From: Mycobacterium sp. AT1
GTDB taxonomy: Bacteria; Actinomycetota; Actinomycetes; Mycobacteriales; Mycobacteriaceae
Direction: 5' to 3'
Length of the DNA: 64,000 bases
Assembly: GCF_002043095.1 (NCBI RefSeq)
Contig: NZ_MVOC01000073.1
Location: forward strand, 1 to 64,000
Shown: piece after piece, positions 15,708 to 25,124 of the stretch
Layout of the letters: every line of letters starts with the position of its first letter
Numbering within the stretch: the stretch's first letter is position 1
Program-made: the position numbers and the translations under genes
Notes under the pieces: model-generated
Seen by the model: only the letters and a program-made list of their open reading frames with translations
What the model was told of the DNA's origin: nothing
The model's database searches: none

Positions 15708-17969
15708 TCACAGGCCCCTGCCGTTGGCACCCGTAGCGCCAGGCTGACCGGCCGTTCCGGTGTCGCCCGTCTGCCCGGGGTTGCCAGCGGGACCGTCGGG
15801 TCCCGGCGTTCCGGTCTTGCCGTTGGAACCGTTCGCGCCCGCCGAACCGGCGTTCCCCGTCGTTCCGTTGGCGCCGGTCTTCCCGTCAGCGCCCGCCGAG
15901 CCGTTGGCGCCAGCCGTGCCGTTGCCTCCATGGGTTCCGGTATGACCGGGGACGCTGAACAGTCCACCCGCCCCTCCTGCGCCAGCCGCGCCACCGTCGC
16001 CAGCCGCGCCACCACTACCGGCCGCCCCACCCTGGCCGCCAGTGCCTCCCGCACCGCCACCGCCCGGTTGTCCTGCGGCCCCGCCACGGCTGCCGACGCC
16101 TGCGTCGCCAGCCACTCCGCCCGGGCCGCCCGTCCCGGCCAACCCCCCGGAGCCGCCGGCACCCCCTGCCCCCGCCAGGCCCGCCGCTCCGCCGTGCCCG
16201 CCGTGGCCGTCGGTGATCGCGAGATCGCGTCCGTCTCCGCCAGCGCCACCGTTTCCGCCGTTGCCACCGTCGGCTCCGGTACCGCCCTTGCCGCCGTTGC
16301 CACCCGCTCCCCCTGCGCCGCCATCGCCTGCGTCTCCCCCGTTGGCTCCGTTGCCACCGTTGCCCGCGTTGCCACCCGCGCCGCCGGTTCCGCCGTCCCC
16401 ACCGCTGCCGCCGTTTCCACCGGTACCTCCGTCGGCGCCCACTCCACCGCTGCCGCCGCGACCTCCCACCCCGAAGCCCAGCCAGCTGGCCACGCCGCCC
16501 CGTCCGCCTGCTCCCGCCGCGATGCCAGGCGTGCCCGCGACGCCCGCCATGCCCGCGGTGCCCGCCTGTCCCGCGGTCCCTGACATGCCGTCGGTGCCCG
16601 AACCGGCAGGCGTCGCGTTCGTTCCGTCGCCGCCCCTCCCACCGGGGCCACCCGTGAGTCCGGCACCGCCCGGCCCTCCCGACACACCGGTGCTGCCGCG
16701 ACCACCGTCGCCGCCGTCGCCTCCGGTGGCACGGAACGCAACTCCTGGCGCGGTGGCGTCACCGCCGTCACCACCATTTCCGCCGTTGCCGCCACCGGTA
16801 CCGATGCCACCGCGACCACCGTTGCCGCCGTGCGCATTTCCGTTGCCGAAGCTGATGTCGAGGAATCCGTCGCCGCCGTCACCACCGGGGTTTCCGTCGA
16901 AGCCGTCCTGCCCGTTGAGGTGCCCGGGAATCACGACGCCCGGCGGGGTCGGGAAACCGGGCAGACCGTCCCAGCCCGCATCACCACCCTCGTTCACGCC
17001 GTTGGGACCATCGGGGCCGTTGCCGCCAGGACCACCCTGAACACCGTCGTCGCCGTTGCGGCCGGGGTTGCCGTCCGACCCGTTCCGACCGTCGGCTCCC
17101 TTCACGCCATCCGTCCCCTTCACGCCGTCGACGCCGTCGTCACCGTCGACGCCGCGGATCCCGTCGCCACCTCTTCCGCCTGCGCCACCGTTGCCGACCA
17201 ACGCGAACGTTCCCGCGGCACCGCCGTCGCCTCCGCTGGCGCCCGCGCCGCCGTTGCCACCCGCACCACCGGTGCCGAAGAACAACCCCGCATTCCCGCC
17301 GACGCCGCCGGCAACACCCAATGTGGTTGAGTCACCGCCCCTTCCGCCGTCGCCCCACAGGCCTGCGTGGCCGCCACGGCCACCGTTCGCGCCGTCGCCA
17401 CCGCTGCCGAACAGGATGCCGCCGTTGCCGCCGTTGCACTCATCACCGATGCAATCGGCCGCCGCGTCGGCACCGTTGCTGATGAAGACGCCGATGATCG
17501 ACAGGATCGGATCGAATGGAGACATGCCGGCTCGCAGCGTCGCCACGCCGGGTCCTACGAGCGACCTCGACCGCTTGTTGGACGGAACGTCCTTGTCGGC
17601 CAACGTCTTCGAGACCGTGCCGATGCGACCTGATGCCGTGCGGACGACGATGATCTGGGTACGCACGGAGCCGACGCGAACCCGGGGAAGTGAGCTCGGG
17701 CCTCGCAGCCCGAGCGCTGGCGAAGACAGGCGACCAGTCAACGGCGACACCACGGCGGTCAGAACCGTGCCGCGGTCCGCGACGGGCTCGGGAATCAGAG
17801 CAGGGGGTACGCCGCCGAGCTCGACCGACTCTCGTTCCCCGACGATCTCGATCTCGATCCCGGTGCCGCCTGCCGCACTGGCGATGATCGCGCTCGCGGC
17901 GACGGCGGCCGCCAGCAGGGTGCGCCGGGTGTCCTTGCCACCGTGGGTGGTCTGGTGCCGAATGCTCAT
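15708..17969 (-). CDS. PGRS-like, collagen-like glycine-rich secreted protein
   Basis: A 753-aa protein. The ATG at 17969 has AGAGG upstream and gives a signal-like N-terminus (RRTLLAAAVAASAIIASAAG). Residues about 30-170 are a non-repetitive region. From about residue 185 to the end it is almost pure Gly-rich repeats, GGxGGxG as in PE_PGRS proteins, shifting near the C-terminus into Gly-X-Y collagen-like triplets (GTPGPDGPAGNPGQTGDTGT). There is no PE or PPE domain. Such repeats usually form a surface or extracellular beta-roll or triple helix and mediate adhesion; here the role is inferred. Two Cys flank the start of the repeat region. Confidence 0.8.
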   Translation of the reverse strand: MSIRHQTTHGGKDTRRTLLAAAVAASAIIASAAGGTGIEIEIVGERESVELGGVPPALIPEPVADRGTVLTAVVSPLTGRLSSPALGLRGPSSLPRVRVGSVRTQIIVVRTASGRIGTVSKTLADKDVPSNKRSRSLVGPGVATLRAGMSPFDPILSIIGVFISNGADAAADCIGDECNGGNGGILFGSGGDGANGGRGGHAGLWGDGGRGGDSTTLGVAGGVGGNAGLFFGTGGAGGNGGAGASGGDGGAAGTFALVGNGGAGGRGGDGIRGVDGDDGVDGVKGTDGVKGADGRNGSDGNPGRNGDDGVQGGPGGNGPDGPNGVNEGGDAGWDGLPGFPTPPGVVIPGHLNGQDGFDGNPGGDGGDGFLDISFGNGNAHGGNGGRGGIGTGGGNGGNGGDGGDATAPGVAFRATGGDGGDGGRGSTGVSGGPGGAGLTGGPGGRGGDGTNATPAGSGTDGMSGTAGQAGTAGMAGVAGTPGIAAGAGGRGGVASWLGFGVGGRGGSGGVGADGGTGGNGGSGGDGGTGGAGGNAGNGGNGANGGDAGDGGAGGAGGNGGKGGTGADGGNGGNGGAGGDGRDLAITDGHGGHGGAAGLAGAGGAGGSGGLAGTGGPGGVAGDAGVGSRGGAAGQPGGGGAGGTGGQGGAAGSGGAAGDGGAAGAGGAGGLFSVPGHTGTHGGNGTAGANGSAGADGKTGANGTTGNAGSAGANGSNGKTGTPGPDGPAGNPGQTGDTGTAGQPGATGANGRGL

Positions 17970-18099
17970 GTAACTGCCTCTGTTCGACGATCGCCGTGAT
18001 TGGGTCACGACGATCGTCGAACGGGCACTAACCGCTCACTAGAGTGGCGGACTACTCGATTGGCCGGGGGGGACTACGCGTGCCCGGGCACGCGCACCG

Positions 18100-19497
18100 T
18101 CACTCGGCGACGAAGTACATCCGCTTGTTGACGAATTCGTCCATGCCGAGCGGACCGAGCTCGCGGCCGAAACCGCTGCGCTTCACCCCGCCGAACGGAA
18201 CCTCCTGGCCCTCGTTGGCCGGCGTGTTGACGTTGGCCATGCCCGACTCGAGGCGCTGGGCGATCTTCTCCGCACGCTCGGTGTCGGTGCTGAACACCGC
18301 GCCACCGAGGCCGTAGTCGGAGTCGTTGGCCAGCTTGAGGGCCTCGTCGTCGCTGGACACCGAGTACACCACCGCCACGGGGCCGAACAGTTCCTCACGG
18401 TAGGCGCGCATCTCCGGGGTGATGCCGGTGAGCACCGCCGGGGAGTAGTAGGCCGCGGGGCCCTCGCCGAGCACGCCGCCGGCATGCAGCGTCGCCCCCT
18501 TGGAGACGGCGTCCCGTACCTGCTCGTCCAGGATCTCGGCGGCCTTGCGCGAGGACAGTGGGGCAAAGGTGCCGTCCGCCGACTCGGCCGGATCGCCGGG
18601 CTTGAGGTCCTTGGCCCGCTCGACGAGCTGCGCGACGAAGGGTTCGAAGATGTCCTCGGTGACGATCATGCGCTTGTTGGAGTTACAGGCCTGGCCGGTG
18701 TTGCCAATCCTGGTGTCCCACGCGAGGTCTGCCGACGCCTTGACGTCGTCGGAGTCCAGCACGACGTAGGCGTCGGAGCCACCGAGTTCGAGGACGCACT
18801 TCTTCAGATTCTTGCCGGCGATCGCCGCGACGACCGAGCCGGCACGCTCCGAGCCGGTGAGCGAGACGCCGACGACGCGACGGTCGCCGATGATCTTCTC
18901 GATCTGGTCGTAGGACGCAAAGATGTTGGTGTACACCCCCTTCGGGATTCCTGCTTCATCCATGATCTCCTGCACGGCGAGCGCCGACTTGGGCACCGAC
19001 TCGGCGTGCTTGAGGATGATCGTGTTGCCCAGCACCAGGTTTGGGGCTGCGAACCGGGCGATCTGATAGAACGGGTAGTTCCACGGCATGATGCCCAGCA
19101 ATGGCCCGATGGGCAGCCGCTGCACGTACGCCTTGCCCTTGGCGAAGGTCTTGATCTCCTGGTCGGCGGCCAGGTTCGGCCCCTCCGATGCGAAGTACTC
19201 GAAGATGTCGCCGCAGAAGTCGGCCTCGTCGACCGATTCCTGCAGTGGCTTGCCCATCTCCTCGGTGGCGATGGCGCCGAGGCGCGCGGAGTGCTCCTTG
19301 AACAGCTCGGCAACCCGGGTCACGATGCGGGCTCGCTCGGTGATCGGCAGGTCGCGCCAGGAGCGGAACGCCGCGTCGGACGCCGCCAGTGTGGACTCGA
19401 TCTCGGCCTCGGTGGCGAAGTCGAACGACTCACCAACGTCGCCGGTGGCGGGATTGACCACCCGGTAGGTGGGCTGAGTCGAAACGGTCGCGGTCAT
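18100..19497 (-). CDS. Aldehyde dehydrogenase, succinate-semialdehyde dehydrogenase type
   Basis: A 465-aa ALDH. It has the NAD(P) motif PWNYPFYQIAR, the SLTGSERAG loop, the Glu in LELGGSDAYVVL and the catalytic Cys in GNTGQACNSNKR. The C-terminal NEGQEVPFGGVKRSGFGRELG is typical of SSADH-like enzymes. It probably oxidises succinic semialdehyde (or a related aldehyde) to the acid. It lies 41 nt after the MFS pump gene on the same strand; an operon is possible. Confidence 0.85.
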   Translation of the reverse strand: MTATVSTQPTYRVVNPATGDVGESFDFATEAEIESTLAASDAAFRSWRDLPITERARIVTRVAELFKEHSARLGAIATEEMGKPLQESVDEADFCGDIFEYFASEGPNLAADQEIKTFAKGKAYVQRLPIGPLLGIMPWNYPFYQIARFAAPNLVLGNTIILKHAESVPKSALAVQEIMDEAGIPKGVYTNIFASYDQIEKIIGDRRVVGVSLTGSERAGSVVAAIAGKNLKKCVLELGGSDAYVVLDSDDVKASADLAWDTRIGNTGQACNSNKRMIVTEDIFEPFVAQLVERAKDLKPGDPAESADGTFAPLSSRKAAEILDEQVRDAVSKGATLHAGGVLGEGPAAYYSPAVLTGITPEMRAYREELFGPVAVVYSVSSDDEALKLANDSDYGLGGAVFSTDTERAEKIAQRLESGMANVNTPANEGQEVPFGGVKRSGFGRELGPLGMDEFVNKRMYFVAE

Positions 19498-19538
19498 GGT
19501 GGGAACTCCCTTGGTCGTGAGTAACTACACCAATCTAG

Positions 19539-20819
19539 TCACCGCGGCAGTGCGGTGCCGTCGGATCCGCTACACGCGTCTGGCCGACGCCGGTCCCGCC
19601 CCAACATGAATGCGAGGCAGGCGATCGAGACGGCGACCAGCATCACCGCGGCCAGCGGCGCGGCGGTGTGTTCACCGCCGATCCCCACCAACGGCGACAC
19701 CAGTGCGCCGAGGCCGAACTGCAGCGCCCCCAGCACCGCGGAGGCCGATCCGGCGGCCCCGGCGACGCCGCCCAGGGCCAACGCGGTGGCGTTGCCGAAC
19801 ACCAGGCCCAGGCTCGCCACCGCAACCCAGAGCGGAAAGACCAGCAACCACACCGGCGCTCCAATGGCCACGATGCCGACGATGGCGATCACGGCGGCCA
19901 GACACAGCGCGAGACCGGTTCCCGCCAGTCTGCGGACGGGGTGGGTAGCGACCAGTCGCGCCGAAACGGCGCTGACCACCGCGAGCCCAATCGCGTTGGT
20001 GCCGAATGCGATTCCGTACTGCACTTCGCTGAATCCCATCATCACCTGGTAGACGAACGGCGACGCGGAGATGTAGGCCATCATGGTCGCGAAGGCGAAG
20101 GCGAAGGCCAGGGCATTGCCGAGGTAGACGCGCGAGCCCAGCGCGCGCAGCGCCGAAGGCGACCCGGCACGGTCGGTCCGCACCTTCGCGCGACGCTCGG
20201 CGGTGTGGGTTTCCCTGACCACGGCGACGACGCCGACGAACATCGCCGCGACGATGGCGAAGACCACCCACAGCACCCCTCGCCACCCGAGGGGGTCGAC
20301 GAGGACGCTGCCCAGCACCGGCGCCACGACGGGCGCGATGCCGCCGACGAGCATCATCAGACTGAAGGCCCTCGCGGCGGCCGCCCCGACGGCGAGGTCG
20401 GAGATGATCGCCCTGCCGATCACCATGCCAGCCGCGCCGGTGACGCCCTGGGCGAACCTGGCCGCCACCAGCGCCTCCACCGTCGGCGCCAGCGCCGTCG
20501 CGGCACTGGCGGCGAGGCACAGCAGCGACCCGACGACGAGGGGCGCCATCCGGCCGAATCGGTCCGACAGGGGCCCGAAGACCAACTGGCCCAGCGCAAT
20601 TCCGATGAGGAACGCGGTCAGGGTCAACTGGACCGATGTCGCGGTGGTGCCCAGGTCGGCCGTCATCGACGGAAACGCCGAGAGGTACAGGTCGGTGGCG
20701 AACGGGGCCACCGCCGACAGCAACGCCAGCACGAGGAGAAGCGGCCCGGGGATCGGGCGAGACTTCTCGGGTGCGAGCAGTCGTTCCATCTGTTCGGCGT
20801 TGCCTGCCGTCGTCGTCAT
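19539..20819 (-). CDS. Bcr/CflA-type MFS drug efflux transporter
   Basis: A 426-aa integral membrane protein with 12 predicted segments. Motif A after TM2, GPLSDRFGRM, and the TM5 motif (GGIAPVVAPVLGS) with WRGVLWVVF mark the drug:H+ antiporter subfamily like Bcr. The N-terminus ATDLYLSAFPSM is typical of Bcr/CflA. It is divergently transcribed from a MarR regulator with an inverted repeat between them, so expression is probably MarR-controlled and induced by a toxic ligand (inference). Confidence 0.9.
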   Translation of the reverse strand: MTTTAGNAEQMERLLAPEKSRPIPGPLLLVLALLSAVAPFATDLYLSAFPSMTADLGTTATSVQLTLTAFLIGIALGQLVFGPLSDRFGRMAPLVVGSLLCLAASAATALAPTVEALVAARFAQGVTGAAGMVIGRAIISDLAVGAAAARAFSLMMLVGGIAPVVAPVLGSVLVDPLGWRGVLWVVFAIVAAMFVGVVAVVRETHTAERRAKVRTDRAGSPSALRALGSRVYLGNALAFAFAFATMMAYISASPFVYQVMMGFSEVQYGIAFGTNAIGLAVVSAVSARLVATHPVRRLAGTGLALCLAAVIAIVGIVAIGAPVWLLVFPLWVAVASLGLVFGNATALALGGVAGAAGSASAVLGALQFGLGALVSPLVGIGGEHTAAPLAAVMLVAVSIACLAFMLGRDRRRPDACSGSDGTALPR

Positions 20820-20835
20820 GTCACGTCCTCAAAGT

Positions 20836-20867
20836 AGCTATGTTGGCGTAACTATACATACATAGCT
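20836..20867. promoter_or_regulatory. MarR operator-like inverted repeat
   Basis: AGCTATGT (20836-20843) and ACATAGCT (20860-20867) form perfect 8-bp arms separated by 16 nt, within the 70-bp gap between the MFS and MarR starts. The spacing and position suggest binding by the MarR protein to repress both divergent promoters. The AT-rich centre TAACTATACATA could hold a -10 element. Confidence 0.6.
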
Positions 20868-20889
20868 TTCTGTGCGTAAAGTCGGCCTC

Positions 20890-21342
20890 ATGAGCCGCGC
20901 CGTAGCCCCAGCTCCCGCCACTGATCACGAGTCGGCCCTCGCCGATCTGGCCGACGCGATCATGCACGCAGCCCGCCTCATCCGGTCTTGGGATCAGTCC
21001 GCCGAGACCGTCGTCCCGTTGTCGACCGTCGAGGCGGCGGTCCTGGAGTACGTCGACCGCCACCCGGGCTGCCGGCCCAGCGACGTGGCTCGCGAACTCC
21101 GGATGCGCACCAGCAACTTCAGCGCGGCGCTGCGCGTCCTGGAGAAGCAGGGATTCGTCGAGCGGCGTGACGACCCGTCCGACGGACGCACCGCCAATCT
21201 CGCCGTCACCGCGCTCGCCAAACGCAACATCGACGTCATCCGATCCCGGCGGGCCGCGTTGCTCGCCGCCGCGCTCGGCGACGACCGGTCTCGGATCGAC
21301 GGTGCCCGCGAGCTCCTCGACCAACTGCGAATCCGCGAGTGA
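20890..21342 (+). CDS. MarR family transcriptional regulator
   Basis: A 150-aa winged-helix regulator. The ATG at 20890 is preferred to the GTG at 20872, which would begin 5 nt after the operator-like repeat. The wHTH core reads VEAAVLEYVDRHPG, RPSDVARELRMRTSNFSAAL and VLEKQGFVERRDDPSDGR, the last being the MarR wing with its characteristic D-x-R-D-x-R. It probably represses itself and the divergent MFS efflux gene. Confidence 0.85.
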   Translation: MSRAVAPAPATDHESALADLADAIMHAARLIRSWDQSAETVVPLSTVEAAVLEYVDRHPGCRPSDVARELRMRTSNFSAALRVLEKQGFVERRDDPSDGRTANLAVTALAKRNIDVIRSRRAALLAAALGDDRSRIDGARELLDQLRIRE

Positions 21343-21349
21343 ACCGACG

Positions 21350-23494
21350 TCAGTCCGGCATGGCCGCGACGATCCGCTCTGCGGTGAACGGCATGCTGCG
21401 CACCCGGACACCGATCGCGTCATGGATCGCGTTGGCGATGGCGGCGCCGGTGGGACCCTGCGCGGTCTCGCCGACCCCCAACGACGGATTGCCGTTGTCG
21501 GGCAACAACTCCACGTCGACCGCCGGAACCTCGGAGAACGTCAGGATCGGGTAGGTCTCCCACGTGTCGCTGGTGACGGACCGGTCGTCGAAGCGGACCC
21601 GCTCCCGCAGCGCCCAACTGGTCGCCTGGATGGCGCCACCCTCGATCTGGTTCTCCGCCCCGTCGGGGTTGACCACCAGCCCGGCGTCCACCGCCAGAGT
21701 CAGTCGACGGACCCGCACCTCGCTGGTGGCCTCCACCTCGGCGACCACCGCGCAGTAGGCGCTGGTGTTCTTGTACCGGGCATAGGCGACGCCGTGACCG
21801 AGCGACTCCGTAGGCGTCCAGTCTGCCCAGTCCGACCGTCGGACGACCGCCTCCACCACCGCGCGTCCGCGCGGATCGGCCAGCTGGGCCAGGCGGTACT
21901 CGACCGGATCGCGCCCGGCGGCGATGGCAAGCTCGTCCATGAACGACTCGATCGCGAAGACGTTGACGAAAGCGCCAAGCGCACGCAGCGCCGAGGTACG
22001 CAACGGCATCACCGACAGCAGGTGGTTGACCACTCTTTGATGGGGAAAGTCGTAGCCGGGCACGGCGTTTCGGGCAGCGCCACCCCCGTTCGCCAGCGGC
22101 GGCTCGTCTGCCGCGCCGATCGGCACACCACCCTCGCGGTGGCTCGCCGCCAGCAGACCGACAGTCCGGACGAAGCCCGGCCGGGTCACGTGCCCGTTGC
22201 CCCAGACGTCGTGCCGCCACGTCCGCACGGCCCCGTCGCCGTCGACCTCGGCGGCGATCCGCACGACCGCCGCCGGACCGAAGGGCGCCCAACCGAGTTC
22301 ATCCGGACGCGACCACACCACCTGCACGGGACGACCGGGCACGGAGAGCGCCAGCAGTGCCGCATCCAGCGCGACGTCGTCGGCGCCGTTGTGCCCGTAG
22401 CACCCCGCCCCCGCGACGTGTTGCACCCGGATCTGCTCCTCGGTCAGGGCCAGCGCCCTGGCGAGTTCCCGGCGCAGGAGGTAGACGCCCTGACTGTGCG
22501 TCCACACCTCGAGGATCTGCTCGTCACCGTCGTCGGTGACCCGCGCGGTGGCGGTGGACGGTCCCATCGACGCGTGGGCCAGATAGGGTCGGTCGTAGCG
22601 AGCTTCGTGAAAGACGTTGCCCCGAGCGGGATTCGGATCTCGGCCACCTGTGTCGGCCACGACCGTGCTGACCGCGGGCGCCGCCGTCAGGAACGTCGGC
22701 AGATCCGATTCGTCGGGCAGCGTCGCCCGTTCCTCCCACGTCGCGTCGGCGCGGAGTCGGTCCGCCGCCGCCAGCGCGACCTCCTCCCGTTCGGCGACCA
22801 CACCGAGGAAGTCGCCGTCGCGGACGACGGTCACCACACCCGGCAACGCCAACGTCCTCGTGGCGTCGACCGATTGCAGCGCGGCGGCCCGCGAGGGCGG
22901 TCTGACGACGCGGCCGTAGACCAACCCCGGCAGCGCCAGGTCGTGGGCGAACCGCGGCCGCCCGACCAGCTTGTCGGGCAGGTCGAGCCGGGGGACCCGA
23001 GTCCCCACGATCCGGCGGTCGGCCGCCGCCTTGGTCGGCGCCGCGCCGGTCACCCGGCGGTGCAGCAGGCCCTCACACGTCAGCTCCCAGTAGGTCGCCG
23101 ACCGACCGTCGGGTGCGGTGACGACGCCGTCGGTCACCGTCAGCAGATCGGCGGACACCTGCCACCGCTGCGCCGCGGCGTCGAGATGGACGGCCCTGGC
23201 CTCGGCCGCGGCCATCCGCAGCGCGGCACCCGAGTGCTGAATGGACAGGCTGCCTGCGGTGTACCCCTCGTTGGGGCTGACCCCCGTCGCCGCCGCCGTC
23301 ATGCGCACCCTCGCCAGGTCGACGTCCAACTCCTCGGCCACGATCTGCGCCAGCGCGGTCAGCACGCCCTGCCCGAGTTCGACCTTGCCGGAACGCACCT
23401 CGACGACTCCGCCGGGCAGGAGACGCACCCAGTCGTCGACCATCGGGTTGGCCAGGATCGACGCCGGGAGGTCAGCGGCCGCGACGTCGGTCAC
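21350..23494 (-). CDS. Molybdopterin-binding subunit of a molybdenum hydroxylase
   Basis: A 714-aa large subunit of the xanthine dehydrogenase/isoquinoline oxidoreductase family. The GTG at 23494 overlaps the small-subunit stop (GTGA). Mo-cofactor segments are visible: GKVELGQGVLTALAQIVAEE near the N-terminus, the conserved ALGAFVN loop, and the catalytic Glu near the end in LGVGETAQGPTGAAIANA. The family hydroxylates N-heterocycles or aldehydes with water as the oxygen donor. With the 2Fe-2S gene upstream it makes a two-subunit IorAB-like enzyme lacking a FAD subunit. The substrate is unknown. Confidence 0.85.
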   Translation of the reverse strand: MTDVAAADLPASILANPMVDDWVRLLPGGVVEVRSGKVELGQGVLTALAQIVAEELDVDLARVRMTAAATGVSPNEGYTAGSLSIQHSGAALRMAAAEARAVHLDAAAQRWQVSADLLTVTDGVVTAPDGRSATYWELTCEGLLHRRVTGAAPTKAAADRRIVGTRVPRLDLPDKLVGRPRFAHDLALPGLVYGRVVRPPSRAAALQSVDATRTLALPGVVTVVRDGDFLGVVAEREEVALAAADRLRADATWEERATLPDESDLPTFLTAAPAVSTVVADTGGRDPNPARGNVFHEARYDRPYLAHASMGPSTATARVTDDGDEQILEVWTHSQGVYLLRRELARALALTEEQIRVQHVAGAGCYGHNGADDVALDAALLALSVPGRPVQVVWSRPDELGWAPFGPAAVVRIAAEVDGDGAVRTWRHDVWGNGHVTRPGFVRTVGLLAASHREGGVPIGAADEPPLANGGGAARNAVPGYDFPHQRVVNHLLSVMPLRTSALRALGAFVNVFAIESFMDELAIAAGRDPVEYRLAQLADPRGRAVVEAVVRRSDWADWTPTESLGHGVAYARYKNTSAYCAVVAEVEATSEVRVRRLTLAVDAGLVVNPDGAENQIEGGAIQATSWALRERVRFDDRSVTSDTWETYPILTFSEVPAVDVELLPDNGNPSLGVGETAQGPTGAAIANAIHDAIGVRVRSMPFTAERIVAAMPD

Positions 23495-23961
23495 CGGTCC
23501 CCCGCCCGCAGTTCGGCGGCTGCGGCCAGCACCGCGCGCACGATCCGGTTGTGGACGCCACACCGACACAGGTTGCCGTCCAGCGCCAGGCGCACGTCGT
23601 CGGCCGACGGGTCGGCCGTGCGCTCGAGAAGGGCGACGGCGGAGATCACGATCCCGGAGATGCAGTAGCCGCACTGCGCGGCCTGTCCGTCGATCATCGC
23701 CGTGACAACCGGGTGCGGATTCTCGGGTGTGCTCAGCCCCTCGACGGTGGTGATCTCGCGACCCTCGAGGCTCCCGACGGGGACGTCACAGGAGTAGCTG
23801 GGCCGGCCGTCGACCAGGACCATGCACGACCCGCACAGCGCCAGACCGCAGCCGAATCGGGTTCCCTTCAATCCCAAGTGGTTCCGCAGGACGTACAGCA
23901 GCGCGGTGTCGGGCTCGGTCGTGACGTGCTCGAGCTTGCCGTTGACCGACACCGAGGTCAT
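23491..23961 (-). CDS. 2Fe-2S small subunit of the molybdenum hydroxylase
   Basis: A 156-aa protein with two [2Fe-2S] centres. The ferredoxin-like N-terminal cluster is ligated by CGLALCGSC and a later Cys (SCDVP). The C-terminal helical cluster has QCGYC and CRCG. It starts at MTSVSVNG (23961). Its stop overlaps the large-subunit GTG by 4 nt, so translation is coupled. It moves electrons from the Mo site to an external acceptor, because no FAD subunit is encoded alongside. Confidence 0.9.
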   Translation of the reverse strand: MTSVSVNGKLEHVTTEPDTALLYVLRNHLGLKGTRFGCGLALCGSCMVLVDGRPSYSCDVPVGSLEGREITTVEGLSTPENPHPVVTAMIDGQAAQCGYCISGIVISAVALLERTADPSADDVRLALDGNLCRCGVHNRIVRAVLAAAAELRAGDR

Positions 23962-24056
23962 GGTTGCCTCCACATCGCTCCATGGTCCTCCCGTTGGGCG
24001 TTGTCGGCGAACGCCCAGACTCGCGCCCCTCGCTCACCGACTGGGAGACTGACGGG

Positions 24057-25115
24057 ATGGTCGACACCCTTCACGACACCGGCTACCGGGGCTTCGCGAG
24101 CGACAACTACGCAGGCGTCCACCCCGAGGTGCTGGAAGCCCTCGCCAAGGCCAACGGCGGTCATCAGGCCGCCTACGGCGGAGACGCGTACACGCAGCGT
24201 TTGCAAGAGGTGGTGCGGGCCGAGTTCGGCGGCGCCGCCGAAGTCTTCCCCGTCTTCAACGGCACCGGTGCGAACGTCGTCGGACTCACGGCCATGATGC
24301 CGCGCTGGGGCGCCGTCGTCTCCAGCGCGACCGCGCACATCAACACCGACGAGGGCGGCGCCCCCGAACGTGTCAGCGGCCTCAAGCTGCTCACCGTGCC
24401 GACGCCCGACGGCAAGCTGACGCCCGAGCTGATCGCCACCGAAGCCTGGGGCTGGGGCGACGAACACCGCGCGCAACCACTCGCCGTCAGCATCACCCAA
24501 ACCACCGAGTTGGGAACGCTGTACACGCCCGACGAGGTGCACGCGATCGCCGAGTTAGCGCACGGTCACGGCATGGCCCTGCACATGGACGGGGCCCGAA
24601 TCTGGAACGCGGCCGCCGCACTCGGCGTGCCGTTCCGGGAGTTCACCACCGACGCGGGCGTGGACGTCGTCAGCCTCGGGGGAACCAAGAACGGACTGCT
24701 CGGGGCCGAGGCGGTCGTCGTCGTCGACCCGGCCCGCGTCGAGGGCATGCCGTATCTGCGGAAGCTGAGCATGCAGCTGGCCAGCAAGATGCGCTTCACC
24801 AGCGCGCAGCTGCTCGCACTGTTCGACGACGAGCTTGGGTTGCGGTCGGCCGCGCATGCCAACGCCATGGCCGCCCGGCTCCGCGATGCGCTCGACGACG
24901 ATCCGGTCGCAGGCCTGTCCTTCAGCCAGGCGACCGACGCCAACGCGGTCTTCGCGGTGCTGCCCAACGACGCGGCCGACCGCATCCGCGAGCGCGTGCG
25001 GTTCTACGACTGGGATCGCGCCGCGGGGCAGGTGCGCTGGATGTGCTCGTGGGACACCACCGAGGCCGACGTCGACGGCTTCGTTGCCGCCATCCGCGAA
25101 GAGCTCGGCGGTTAA
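24057..25115 (+). CDS. PLP-dependent threonine aldolase-type lyase
   Basis: A 352-aa fold-type I PLP enzyme. The start at MVDTLHD (24057) leaves about 95 nt to the divergent 2Fe-2S gene. Landmarks are the ASDNYAGVHPEVLEAL N-terminus typical of low-specificity L-threonine aldolases, FNGTGANVVGL (phosphate binding), the Asp in LHMDGAR, and the Schiff-base Lys in LGGTKNGLLG. It cleaves L-threonine or L-allo-threonine to glycine and acetaldehyde. The enzyme is cytosolic. It lies 9 nt upstream of the esterase gene. Confidence 0.85.
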   Translation: MVDTLHDTGYRGFASDNYAGVHPEVLEALAKANGGHQAAYGGDAYTQRLQEVVRAEFGGAAEVFPVFNGTGANVVGLTAMMPRWGAVVSSATAHINTDEGGAPERVSGLKLLTVPTPDGKLTPELIATEAWGWGDEHRAQPLAVSITQTTELGTLYTPDEVHAIAELAHGHGMALHMDGARIWNAAAALGVPFREFTTDAGVDVVSLGGTKNGLLGAEAVVVVDPARVEGMPYLRKLSMQLASKMRFTSAQLLALFDDELGLRSAAHANAMAARLRDALDDDPVAGLSFSQATDANAVFAVLPNDAADRIRERVRFYDWDRAAGQVRWMCSWDTTEADVDGFVAAIREELGG

Positions 25116-25124
25116 GTTGAAGAC

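Noticed and set aside
15930..17973. Several long forward frames rich in Pro, Ala and Ser
   Set aside because: They are antisense shadows of the Gly-rich repeat gene on the other strand; GGC/GGT-rich codons give Pro-rich antisense translation without start signals.
21167..23668. An 833-codon forward frame opposite the molybdenum hydroxylase genes
   Set aside because: The reverse-strand proteins have clear cofactor motifs; the forward frame is low-complexity Arg/Gly/Pro and typical of high-GC antisense.
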